Source: Ilumatobacter sp.
GTDB lineage: Bacteria; Actinomycetota; Acidimicrobiia; Acidimicrobiales; Ilumatobacteraceae
DNA: 64,000 nt
Direction: 5' to 3'
Assembly: GCA_018666235.1 (NCBI GenBank)
Contig: JABJAB010000001.1
Span: 106,308-170,307, forward strand
The notes beneath the pieces were generated by a model, which saw only the letters and a program-made list of their open reading frames with translations, was not told the DNA's origin and made no database searches. The translations under genes and the position numbers were made by a program. Below, piece by piece: positions 40,357 to 49,086 of this stretch (position 1 is the first letter of the stretch; every line of letters starts with the position of its first letter).

Positions 40357-41169
40357 GTGACACTGGAACCAGGACAGCAGCGACCCCAACCCTCGAAGCC
40401 GGCCGGTCAAAGCGGGCCCGAGAGTCTCGACGAAATCCTCAGCACCACAAAGCCACGCGGATGGATAGCACTTGCCGCAGTGCTGATCGTCATTGTTTTG
40501 GTTGGAGTTTGGTCAGTCATCGCAACCCTCCCGCAGCAGCTCACGGTCAACGCAGCAGTCTCAGTAACCAATCTCAGAACTTCAATAGTTGCCCCCGAGG
40601 CAGGAACCATTTCGGTGCAAGCCAATGTGGGAGACACAGTCAAGAAGGGCGACAAAATTGCGCTCATCACCACTTACGCAGACGCCAAAACAATCTCAGT
40701 AGCTGCCCCGTCAAGTGGATTAGTTGACAGCATCTTGGTGAACCAGGGCCAAGGAGTCGAACCGGGAACCCAAATCGGAACAGTGCTCGACGCCGAAGGG
40801 CGCGCTTCCGAAATAAGGTTCGTTACGTTCCTTCCTGCAAACGAAGCGATCCTCTTCGACGTCGGGAACGAGGTCGATGTGATCGTCACCAATGTCGAAA
40901 CGTCGAAACGGACAGCGGTAACGGCTCGGATCGTGCTGGTCGGTGCCAGTCCAGCTGACCTTGAATTTGCAACTGTCACGACTGGGAGTCCATCTTTCGC
41001 ACGCGAACTCAGCGACCGAGGAGGGGGCGTCGTCTACGAGGTCCGAATGTCTATCCAGGGAGGGCCAAAGACCGTCACAGCCTCCGAGATTCTTCCTGGC
41101 GAGATCGTTGAAGTCGTCAACACCTACGACGAACCCCATCCGATCGAACTGCTCTTCGGCGGGCGGTGA
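40357..41169 (+). CDS. HlyD-family adaptor, NHLM bacteriocin secretion type
   Basis: A 270-residue periplasmic-adaptor-like protein with a cytosolic N-terminus (~34 residues), one membrane helix (35-55) and a barrel-sandwich domain made of two lipoyl halves (VAPEAGTISVQANVGDTVKKGD, and SSGLVDSILVNQGQGVEPG, in part). It lacks the long coiled coil of Gram-negative HlyD. That shorter form is the one paired with NHLM/NHLP-type leader-peptide exporters. GTG 40357 has GAAGGAG 7 nt upstream. Its stop overlaps the next start as GTGA. Confidence 0.82.
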   Translation: MTLEPGQQRPQPSKPAGQSGPESLDEILSTTKPRGWIALAAVLIVIVLVGVWSVIATLPQQLTVNAAVSVTNLRTSIVAPEAGTISVQANVGDTVKKGDKIALITTYADAKTISVAAPSSGLVDSILVNQGQGVEPGTQIGTVLDAEGRASEIRFVTFLPANEAILFDVGNEVDVIVTNVETSKRTAVTARIVLVGASPADLEFATVTTGSPSFARELSDRGGGVVYEVRMSIQGGPKTVTASEILPGEIVEVVNTYDEPHPIELLFGGR

Positions 41170-43397
41170 CAGATCCGATGAACACGGCTCGCCAGCAAAG
41201 TCGCAGCTCACCGCAGATCTCAACGTCGCACCGCGTCAAGGTTCCCTCAATGCTGCAACAGGCAGCGGTCGAGTGCGGCGCCGCAAGCCTTGGCATGATC
41301 CTGGCCCACCTCGGACGTTGGGAGACCCTCGATCACCTCCGCACAGCGTGCGGTGTCTCGCGGGATGGGTCCACTGCGATCAACATCGTCCAGGCCGCTG
41401 AGTCGTACGGGCTCGAGGGTGAAGGCCACCGAGGCGAAGTAGCGGACCTGGGCGGTCTGACAATGCCAGCAATTATCTGGTGGAGGCGATGCCACTTCAT
41501 GGTGTTAGAAGGTGCCACGAAAGGCACTTTCTACGTCAACGATCCTGCCCGCGGCCGCTACGCGTTGTCGACCGAGGACTTTGCCGAGGGCTACTCCGGA
41601 GCCGCGATCACCTTTACTCAGTCGTCTGAATTCACGCCGGCTGGGCACAAGTACCGCACTTCTTCCGCTCTCTGGAGCCGGCTGAAGCACTCGCGCTCAG
41701 GCGTCAACTTCATGATTCTTGCCGGGGTACTCGCAATGCTGCTCGGCCTTGTCACTGCCCCACTGAGCCAAATCTTCATCAATGACGTTCTTTCATTGGA
41801 ACGCAACGACATCATTCCGGGCCTTGTGACGGTCCTGATCATGGTTGGCCTCTTCCGCTCAGGGCTCACATTGCTCGAATACGGCGTCATCGCAAGGCTC
41901 CAGATGAAAGTGACGGTTGTTGGGTCATCTGACTTCCTTACCAGGCTGATGCGTTTGCCTTTGATGTTTTACCTTGAGCGGTCGCCAGGCGACCTTTCCC
42001 AGCGGGTCGGGTACAACGGCCAAGTGGCGCAGCTGCTGGGGAACCAGATGGCGAGCGCAGGAATCGCCGTACTTGCGGCACTCGGCTACGCCCTGCTGCT
42101 CCTGTACTACAACGTGACGATCGGGCTCGTCGTGCTCGCTTTGTCTCTGATCAATGTCATCGTGCTGAAACTCGTGATGGCGAAGCGAACCATGGCTCAG
42201 AGCCGGCTGATTCGTAAACAGAACCAACTCCGAGGGACGACCACGAGTTCCATCCAGGGCATCGAGACCATCAAGTCGACCGGGATGGAAGACGACGTAT
42301 TTACCACACTCGCTGGTCAACAAAGCGACTACATCTCGACTCAGGCGACTCTGGCACCGACCACTGCTTTGCTGAGCGCTACGCCCGTACTTCTCTTCGC
42401 GTTGACAAGCGCTTCGATTCTGGTCCTTGGCGGATACTTCACGATCACTGGTTCGTTCACCATTGGTGGTCTTCTTGCAATGCAGGTGCTCTCAGCAAAT
42501 CTCAACTCTCCTGTCCAGACCTTGATGAGCACCGGTAGTCAACTCCAAGTCATCACTTCCAGTCTTCAAGCCCTTGACGACGTCACAGCCAACGAGCCGG
42601 ACGTCCGCTTCGCTCGACCGTCAATCACAGCGCCCTCCGACATTCCAGATCTCGCTGGGCGCGTCACCTTTGACAATGTCACTTTCGGGTACAGCCGTCT
42701 TGCAGAACCTCTCATCGAAAACTTCGAACTCGATATCAAACCCGGGCGTCGGGTTGCTCTAGTCGGGGGATCAGGCTCTGGTAAAACCACGATCGCCAAC
42801 CTTGCCGCTGGCCTTTTCACGCCATGGAGCGGCCAGGTTCTGCACGACGGCAAACCGGTATCGGAGTATCCGAGCGGTGTCATCGAGAATCACCTGACCA
42901 AAGTCGATCAATCCATCGTGCTCTTCGAAGGAACGGTTCGCGACAACGTCACACTTTGGAACCCAACGATTCCTGACAACGAGGTGCAACTCGCTCTCGC
43001 CGACGCGCAGATACTCAAGGATGTGCTCGCCCGAGAGGGCGGCCTCGACGCTGTCGTCGAAGAGAACGGAAGGAATTTCAGCGGAGGCCAATGCCAACGG
43101 TTGGAAATTGCGCGAGCCCTTGCGACCACGCCACAGGTGATCGTCCTTGACGAAGCAACTAGCGCGCTTGACGACGTCACAGAGCAGCTTGTTGACCAAG
43201 CTATGCGACGGAGAGGACTCACCTGCCTCATCGTCGCTCACCGATTGTCTACAATTCGTGATGCCGATGAGATCATCGTCCTTGGGCGAGGCGGCGTCGT
43301 TCTTGAAAGAGGCAGTCACAACGAACTGATGAGCAGCGGCGGCCACTATGCGCTGATGGTTAGAGACGCCGGAGAGGGTGGAAGCGTTGGCTCCTGA
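41166..43397 (+). CDS. C39-peptidase ABC exporter, NHLM bacteriocin system type
   Basis: A 743-residue transporter. Residues ~25-160 are a C39 protease with C37 in QQAAVECGAASLGMIL, H110 in RRCHFMVLEG and D126 in VNDPARG; it cuts leaders after Gly-Gly or Gly-Ala. Six transmembrane helices follow (~180-450), then an ATPase with Walker A GGSGSGKTT, signature NFSGGQCQRLEIARAL and Walker B VIVLDEATSALD. It would remove the Nif11-like leader (residues 1-60) and export the modified core. It starts at GTG 41166, coupled to the adaptor gene, and its end overlaps the next transporter by 20 bp. Confidence 0.93.
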   Translation: MTDPMNTARQQSRSSPQISTSHRVKVPSMLQQAAVECGAASLGMILAHLGRWETLDHLRTACGVSRDGSTAINIVQAAESYGLEGEGHRGEVADLGGLTMPAIIWWRRCHFMVLEGATKGTFYVNDPARGRYALSTEDFAEGYSGAAITFTQSSEFTPAGHKYRTSSALWSRLKHSRSGVNFMILAGVLAMLLGLVTAPLSQIFINDVLSLERNDIIPGLVTVLIMVGLFRSGLTLLEYGVIARLQMKVTVVGSSDFLTRLMRLPLMFYLERSPGDLSQRVGYNGQVAQLLGNQMASAGIAVLAALGYALLLLYYNVTIGLVVLALSLINVIVLKLVMAKRTMAQSRLIRKQNQLRGTTTSSIQGIETIKSTGMEDDVFTTLAGQQSDYISTQATLAPTTALLSATPVLLFALTSASILVLGGYFTITGSFTIGGLLAMQVLSANLNSPVQTLMSTGSQLQVITSSLQALDDVTANEPDVRFARPSITAPSDIPDLAGRVTFDNVTFGYSRLAEPLIENFELDIKPGRRVALVGGSGSGKTTIANLAAGLFTPWSGQVLHDGKPVSEYPSGVIENHLTKVDQSIVLFEGTVRDNVTLWNPTIPDNEVQLALADAQILKDVLAREGGLDAVVEENGRNFSGGQCQRLEIARALATTPQVIVLDEATSALDDVTEQLVDQAMRRRGLTCLIVAHRLSTIRDADEIIVLGRGGVVLERGSHNELMSSGGHYALMVRDAGEGGSVGS

Positions 43398-45930
43398 ACT
43401 ACCACGAGAAGTAGAGCTCCATCCCGGAGATGCGCCGATCGGCGTGCGCACCGGCACCGCGGACGTATTCGCAGTTCGATCAGATGGTTTGCGGCAACCA
43501 CTCGCAACTCTCGGTGAAGCGCGCTGCGCCTTTCCTGCAAGTGATACGCCACTGTTGGTCGTTGCCCGGCTGAACTCTTCACTGGAGACAGTCGAGCTCT
43601 CTGACGAAGCCGATCGAGCTGCTGTGCTGGCCGGCTTCGTCGCAGCCCTGCTGCCAATCGCTCCCGAAGTCGAGGGCGCCGACCTTGCGGCATTTCCCTC
43701 TCAACTCGAGCAAGCGGTTCGTCGCCTACAGGACAATGAACGGGCACGTCGACAACAGTCCGTTCAGGCTGCATTGACTCGTTCTGAGGACCAACTCGCT
43801 GCAGTGGCGGCTCGAATCACTTTTTCGGCATCCACGCTTACCGATCCCCACATGGCACTTGGGCTTCCGCCTTTGATCGAAGTCCTTCACCACATCGGTG
43901 ACGCCGACGGCTTTCAAGTAACGCAGCCAACAAGTAGCGAGTTGCGGTCCTCCGACGACCCGTTGCGGTTGACTGCCCATAAGTCTGGTGTCCGGTACAG
44001 GAAGGTGACCCTCAGCAAAGGCTGGCAGCGAGTGGCGTCACAGAACCTTCTCGGTGGGATCGTGGAAGACGGGAAACCGACACCTGTGGCGCTTCTCAAA
44101 CGTGGCCGCCGGTACCTCATGCAGCGACCCGGGGACATCCGGCCAACACCGATCAGCGACGCAAACCTGGCAGCCATTGCGCCGGTGGCATACGAGTTCT
44201 ATGCGCCACTGCCGGCTGACCGTCCGATCACCATCGGTGACGTCCTGCGACGGGGGATGCACAACAGTCGCAGGAACTGGCTCCTAGCGGCAACGATGGG
44301 ACTGGCCGTGGCGGTCCTCGGGTTGATTACCCCACTGCTCACAAACGCGACCGTTGGGTCAGTCATACCTCAAGGTCGCGAGTCGATACTTGTGCAAGTT
44401 GGTATCGCCCTCCTGATCGCAGCATGCACCTCGTTCGTGTTCACTCTCGTGCAGAGCTACGCAATCGCCGCTTTGTCCCAGAGCGCGACGCGAAATATGC
44501 AGTCGGCGATGTGGGATCGGCTCCTGGCGCTACCTGCATCATTCTTTCGAAACTTCAGTAGCGGCGATCTCACAGTCCGAGTGTTGGCCGTCGATTCCCT
44601 GCAAAGCCTCGTCAGCGTGCAAGTGGTTTCGTCGGCTCTTGCCGCTGTTTTCGGACTCGTCAATCTCGTTCTGATGTTCAAGTACTCGCCGGCACTCGGT
44701 GTTGTAGCGAGCGTCTTCTTGTTGCTCACGGTCATTGTGCTCCTCCTTGGCATCCGGTACGTGGCCCGCTTCAGCACACAGTCACTCACTGCCACGAGAG
44801 AAGCCAACGGATTCCTCGTGCAGTTACTGCGAGGCGTCATGAAAGTCCGCCTCGCCGGCGCCGAAGGACGAATGGAAGCTGAGTATCTGGAGCTAACCCG
44901 TCGTCAGGCCGACGCTTCTTCGAACCAGACCTTGGTCATCGGGCGAATCACTTCTTGGTTCATCTTCGCGACCGCCGCAGCGCCCGCTCTTTTCTACACA
45001 GTGATCGCTATCGACTGGACGACCGACGGGGCCAGTCTCTCCACCGGCGAGTTCCTCGCCTTTTCAAGCGCATACGGCGCCGCCTTCGCAGCAATTTCCG
45101 GGCTGTCGAACCTCGTGTCACCGATCGCCAACGCCGGGCCGACACTCCAACTTTTGCGTCCCATCATGGACGAACTTCCCGAGAGTGCCGGAAGGGCACA
45201 AGACCCGGGCGCGTTGAGCGGTGCGATTGAGCTGTCGAACATTGAGTTCAGATACACCACCGACGGGCCGTTGATCCTGCGTGGCCTATCTCTCAGCGTC
45301 GCCCCCGGCGAGATGGTGGCGCTCGTTGGCCCCTCCGGTGCCGGGAAATCGACAATCACCCGGCTGCTACTGGGTTTCGATACCCCGGAGCAAGGCACGG
45401 TGAGCTACGACGGGCGAGATCTACGAGATCTGGATCCAACATTGGTTCGAAGCCAAATGGGAGTCGTAGTGCAGGAGGGCTCAATCACGCGCGGCAGCAT
45501 CATGCGCAACATCCTCGGATCTACAGTCGGCGATGAACAAGCCGCTTGGCAGGCCGCCAACGCAGCTGCACTGGCTGATGACATCGCAGCGATGCCCATG
45601 AAGATGCAGACCATCGTTGATCCAGCGAACATCTCTGGTGGACAGGCCCAACGAATCTTGCTGGCCCGGGCGCTCGTGAGATCTCCGCGGATCTTGCTGC
45701 TCGACGAGGCGACAAGTGCTCTGGACAACGCAGCCCAGGCTCAGATAACCCGGGCGATGGACAACCTGGCCGCAACACGAATTGTGATCGCCCACCGGCT
45801 TTCAACAATCCGAGCTGCCGACCGAATCGTTGTCATCAGTGCGGGCGCTGCCGTCGAAACCGGCACCTACGATGAGCTCATCGAGAAAGGCGGCATGTTC
45901 GCCGATCTGGTCAAGCGCCAAGTTGCCTGA
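43378..45930 (+). CDS. second ABC exporter, NHLM bacteriocin system ATP-binding type
   Basis: An 850-residue ABC transporter. The first ~290 residues are a soluble, non-peptidase region (ELPREVELHPGDAPIGVRTGTA, then KVTLSKGWQRVASQNLLGGIVEDGKPTPVALL, given in part) that resembles the N-terminal domain of the second NHLM transporter. Six transmembrane helices follow (~295-560), then the ATPase with GPSGAGKST, ISGGQAQRILLARAL and ILLLDEATSALD. It presumably forms a heterodimer with the C39 protein. GTG 43378 is used; TTG 43387 is possible. It closes the exporter operon. Confidence 0.9.
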   Translation: MEALAPELPREVELHPGDAPIGVRTGTADVFAVRSDGLRQPLATLGEARCAFPASDTPLLVVARLNSSLETVELSDEADRAAVLAGFVAALLPIAPEVEGADLAAFPSQLEQAVRRLQDNERARRQQSVQAALTRSEDQLAAVAARITFSASTLTDPHMALGLPPLIEVLHHIGDADGFQVTQPTSSELRSSDDPLRLTAHKSGVRYRKVTLSKGWQRVASQNLLGGIVEDGKPTPVALLKRGRRYLMQRPGDIRPTPISDANLAAIAPVAYEFYAPLPADRPITIGDVLRRGMHNSRRNWLLAATMGLAVAVLGLITPLLTNATVGSVIPQGRESILVQVGIALLIAACTSFVFTLVQSYAIAALSQSATRNMQSAMWDRLLALPASFFRNFSSGDLTVRVLAVDSLQSLVSVQVVSSALAAVFGLVNLVLMFKYSPALGVVASVFLLLTVIVLLLGIRYVARFSTQSLTATREANGFLVQLLRGVMKVRLAGAEGRMEAEYLELTRRQADASSNQTLVIGRITSWFIFATAAAPALFYTVIAIDWTTDGASLSTGEFLAFSSAYGAAFAAISGLSNLVSPIANAGPTLQLLRPIMDELPESAGRAQDPGALSGAIELSNIEFRYTTDGPLILRGLSLSVAPGEMVALVGPSGAGKSTITRLLLGFDTPEQGTVSYDGRDLRDLDPTLVRSQMGVVVQEGSITRGSIMRNILGSTVGDEQAAWQAANAAALADDIAAMPMKMQTIVDPANISGGQAQRILLARALVRSPRILLLDEATSALDNAAQAQITRAMDNLAATRIVIAHRLSTIRAADRIVVISAGAAVETGTYDELIEKGGMFADLVKRQVA

Positions 45931-45960
45931 TCCCTCACCTTGGTAGATCGTCGATCACGT

Positions 45961-45995
45961 CCAGGCGAACGCAGGCGTGGTCATCGTGGCCAACG
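45961..45995 (+). repeat. fragment of the LytR_C-like lipoprotein gene
   Basis: A 35-bp stretch encoding VQANAGVVIVANA differs by one base from the corresponding part of the lipoprotein gene at about 31637-31671. It is directly joined to enoyl-CoA hydratase sequence, marking a recombination junction at the right edge of the RiPP island. Confidence 0.75.
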
Positions 45996-46638
45996 CTTCA
46001 TTGCCCATTGGTCGCTGCAGTTCATCATCGATCGTCAGAATGCTCTCGGAGCGGACGGGAATCGTATTCCGCCGCCGGGGCAACGAATCTTCGAGGCCAT
46101 CTCCGACACGCCCATGATCTCGATCGCTGCGAACAATGGTCAGGCGTGGGGTGGTGGCGCTGAACTGTCGTGGGCGTGCGACCTGCGCATCGCCGGGGAG
46201 TCCGCGACCTACGGTCAGCCCGAAGTCGGTTTGGGCATCATCCCGGGCGCAGGTGGCACGACCCGGCTGGCACGTTTGATCGGCCCGACGAAGTGTCTGG
46301 AGATGATCGTCGACGGACGCCCGATCGCGGCGACCGAAGCGCTGCAACTCGGCGCGATCAACAAGGTCGTTCCTGATAGCGATCTGCGCGATGCCGCCGT
46401 TGCCTGGGCTGCACATATCGCGCAATGGCCAGCCTGGTCACTTGAGGCCTGCAAGCGCAGCTTCTACGACGGCCAAGACCTGCCACTCGGTGCCGCTCGT
46501 CGAAACGAGTCGCAGATCTTCTTCGACGTCTCCGGCCGCGACGATTCGCTGGCCCTCATGGCAGAAGTGCAAGCACGGTACGACCAAGGACTGGACTCCT
46601 TCGACGCAATCGGTCTCCCCCGGCCCGACACCGTGTGA
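45996..46638 (+). pseudogene. enoyl-CoA hydratase/isomerase lacking its N-terminus
   Basis: About 190 residues of a crotonase: QRIFEAISDTPMISIAANNGQAWGGGAELS, DLRIAGESATYGQPEVGLGIIPGAGGTTRL (in part), then the C-terminal helices to DAIGLPRPDTV. Both crotonase glutamates (GGGAELS and QPEVGLG) are kept. The first ~70 residues, including the oxyanion-forming strand, are missing and replaced by lipoprotein-derived sequence in the open frame from 45940. It is unlikely to fold as a full crotonase. Confidence 0.7.
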
Positions 46639-46733
46639 TGTCTTCGAGACATCTCGTTTGGAAACGGACAGAGGCGGGGCCGGCGCTCAACGTGTGCGAT
46701 CAGACTCCGAGAATCTTGGGTGGCCGTGCTGCG

Positions 46734-46945
46734 TCAAACGCCGATTTCTGAGGCCACGTCGGCGAGATCGGCCTCGCCCAGGCAACCGGTCGCCGCACCC
46801 CAGAACATTTCGAAGATCTCCCGCGGAGCCCCTTCCTTCATCTCTCCCAGCGTTTCCGCGCGTTCAGCCGGGTTCATCGCCGGCAAGATGTCGAGCACAC
46901 GGAACCGATCGACGAACTCGGCCCACTCGGGGGCGATGACGTCAA
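46734..46945 (-). pseudogene. C-terminal protein fragment, hemerythrin-like tail
   Basis: About 70 codons ending at TGA 46734, reading DVIAPEWAEFVDRFRVLDIL, NPAERAETLGEMKEGAP and EMFWGAATGCLGEADLADVA. Such tails occur at the C-termini of actinobacterial hemerythrin-domain proteins, but no iron-binding region is left, so the call is weak. It lies in the middle of the broken lipoprotein paralogue. Confidence 0.3.
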
Positions 46946-46967
46946 GCCACTCCCCGACCCAGCACCC

Positions 46968-47414
46968 ACAGACTCAGGCACCGTGGACGGTGGCGGGGTG
47001 CTCCTGCTGCTCGGTCAGAACCAAGCCGACAAGACGTTGGAGGAATTGACTGGCAGCGGAGGAACCACCTGCGGAGGAACCACCGGCGGTGGAACCACTG
47101 GTGGCGGAACCAATGGTGGCGGAACCACCGACACAACTCCCGTTGGCGGAACCGTCGAGTGCGACAAAGAGTCCCTGACCGCTGCTGCGAAGAATTCCGT
47201 CGACAACTTCGTGAGCTTGGAAGACTGGAATTGCGATCAAGGCTGGGCAGTTGCCTTCGTGGTGACCGAAGACTACGAAGAGACGGTCGTGTTTGAAGCA
47301 GAAGGTCAGTTCTGGATCTTGAAAGACCGCAACGACGTCTGCGGAACTGGGCCCGACGACGCGACAATTCCGTCGTCGCTGTACGACCCCGGCTGCACCA
47401 CCAACTACACCTGA
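46968..47414 (+). pseudogene. C-terminal part of a paralogue of the LytR_C-like lipoprotein
   Basis: The open frame (GTG 46983) encodes VDGGGVLLLLGQNQADKTLEEL, then a Gly/Thr repeat linker of GGTT units, then GTVECDKESL, NWCD-like NCDQGWAVAF, GQFWILKDRNDVCG and YDPGCTT (pieces). It follows the intact lipoprotein at 31461-32333 residue by residue, including the Cys pairs and GQFWI. The signal peptide and first half are absent. It may still be transcribed, but without a signal sequence it cannot be exported. Confidence 0.75.
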
Positions 47415-47480
47415 CGACTCGACGCCATCGAGTGACACCGTCCTGTATGGGCCCCAAGTGGGCAGCCAGGTTTCGTTGGG

Positions 47481-49076
47481 TCATCCAACCTGGCGGTCTT
47501 TGCCTTCCCAATACGGTTCGCGCAGGTCCTTCTTCAGGATCTTGCCGGCACCCGACTTGGGCAGCGGATCTTCGGCGCCTCGGATGACAACGGACCGCGG
47601 CAGCTTGTAGCCGGCAAGACGCTCGCGGCACGATTCGATGAGTTCGTCCGAGGCCAGCTCAGCTCCCGGTTTCAGGACAACTTCGACGTGGACCGTCTCG
47701 CCCCACTCATCGTGGGGGATTCCGAAGACCGCGGCTTCGGCGACCGACAGATGGTGGTAGACGGCGTTCTCGACTTCGGTGGTGTACACGTTCTCGCCAC
47801 CGGAAATGATCATGTCTTTGGCGCGGTCCACGATGTAGAGGTAGCCGCCATCATCGGCGTACGCCACGTCACCGGACCGATACCAACCGTCGACGAGCGC
47901 GTGCGCCGTCTCTGCTTCGCGGTTCCAGTAGCCGCGCATGATGTTCGGGCCCTGGATGTAGATCTCGCCGGCCTCGCCGGCCTCAGCGAGGCTTCCATCC
48001 GGGCGACGAATCTCGGTGCGAACACCCACAATCGGCACACCGGCCGAGCGCAGACGGCTCGCAGACGGCTCTTCGCCGCGAGCACCGCGTTCATGAGTTG
48101 CTTCGTCAAGCCAACTCACCAGCGGCGAGGCTTCGGTCATGCCGTACGCCTGCGCGAAGCCGCAACCAAACGCCTCGAGGGCCTGACGTTGAACTTCGCC
48201 GGGCATCGGCGAGGCGCCATACAGCACCACCCGCATGGAGGAGATATCGGCATCGGCCAGGCCGCCATGCGCGAGCACCATCGAGATCATGGTGGGCACG
48301 AGCAGCACCATCGTGCAGCGTTCGTCGGCGAGCGCAGCAATGGTCGCTGCGGGATCAAAGGCCGGAACGAACACGTGAGTCCCACCAGCCCAAGTGAGCG
48401 CATAGGCAAGCGCACCGTCAGCGAGGTGGAACTGCGGCGCGGCATGCAGGTAGCGGTCAATGGGGGTGATGCGGGCGTGCAACCCCATGTGCAGTGCATT
48501 CGCGGTGAGGTTGCGGTGCGTGAGCATGGCGCCCTTGGGCAGACCCGTCGTGCCACCGGTGTAGAAGATCGCGACAAGGTCTTCAGATTCCAGCTCGGGC
48601 AGCTCAACATATGCGGTGTCAACCATGGACTCATAGGCAATGGTGTCGTGTGGGGCGTCGGTGCCGGGACCGACCCACACCAGGGTGTGGATCGACGCCA
48701 CGCTGTCGCGGAGTTGGCGGGCAACCGGCAAAAACGTCTCGTCGACAAACAGCAGTTTGACCTGGCTGTCGTCGCAGATGAATCGAAGCTCTTCGGTCGC
48801 GAGGCGGAAGTTAAGGTCGTTCATCACCATGCCGGCAACGGGGATGGCAAACCACAACTCGAGGTGACGAGCCGAGTTGAGCATCAGCACGCCGACGCGG
48901 TCGCCTCGGTCGAGATCGATGCTGTTGAGCCCTGAAGCCACGCCGTCGACGCGCCGTGCGACTTCGGCCCAGTCGCGACGTTCGCCGGTGCCGAGGTCGA
49001 TGGTGGCGTCGCCGTGCGGGTTGATGTTCGCGGCCCGGTCGAGCACCCAGGCAATGGTTGGATCGTTCGTTGGCAT
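47481..49076 (-). CDS. long-chain-fatty-acid-CoA ligase-like acyl-CoA synthetase
   Basis: A 531-residue adenylate-forming enzyme that activates a carboxylic acid to its CoA thioester. The AMP loop is IFYTGGTTGLPKGAML, the adenine-binding region YGASPMPGEVQ and YGMTEASPLVS, the hinge GWYRSGDVAYADDGGYLYIVDRAKDMIISGGENVYTTEVE (in part), and the catalytic Lys is in LPKSGAGKILKKDL. The start was set at ATG 49076 (MPTNDPTIAWVL). It is followed upstream by a thiolase-like gene on the same strand with a 10-bp gap, so both are probably one operon for degradation of a fatty or sterol-derived acid. Confidence 0.9.
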   Translation of the reverse strand: MPTNDPTIAWVLDRAANINPHGDATIDLGTGERRDWAEVARRVDGVASGLNSIDLDRGDRVGVLMLNSARHLELWFAIPVAGMVMNDLNFRLATEELRFICDDSQVKLLFVDETFLPVARQLRDSVASIHTLVWVGPGTDAPHDTIAYESMVDTAYVELPELESEDLVAIFYTGGTTGLPKGAMLTHRNLTANALHMGLHARITPIDRYLHAAPQFHLADGALAYALTWAGGTHVFVPAFDPAATIAALADERCTMVLLVPTMISMVLAHGGLADADISSMRVVLYGASPMPGEVQRQALEAFGCGFAQAYGMTEASPLVSWLDEATHERGARGEEPSASRLRSAGVPIVGVRTEIRRPDGSLAEAGEAGEIYIQGPNIMRGYWNREAETAHALVDGWYRSGDVAYADDGGYLYIVDRAKDMIISGGENVYTTEVENAVYHHLSVAEAAVFGIPHDEWGETVHVEVVLKPGAELASDELIESCRERLAGYKLPRSVVIRGAEDPLPKSGAGKILKKDLREPYWEGKDRQVG

Positions 49077-49086
49077 TGGGAATCTC

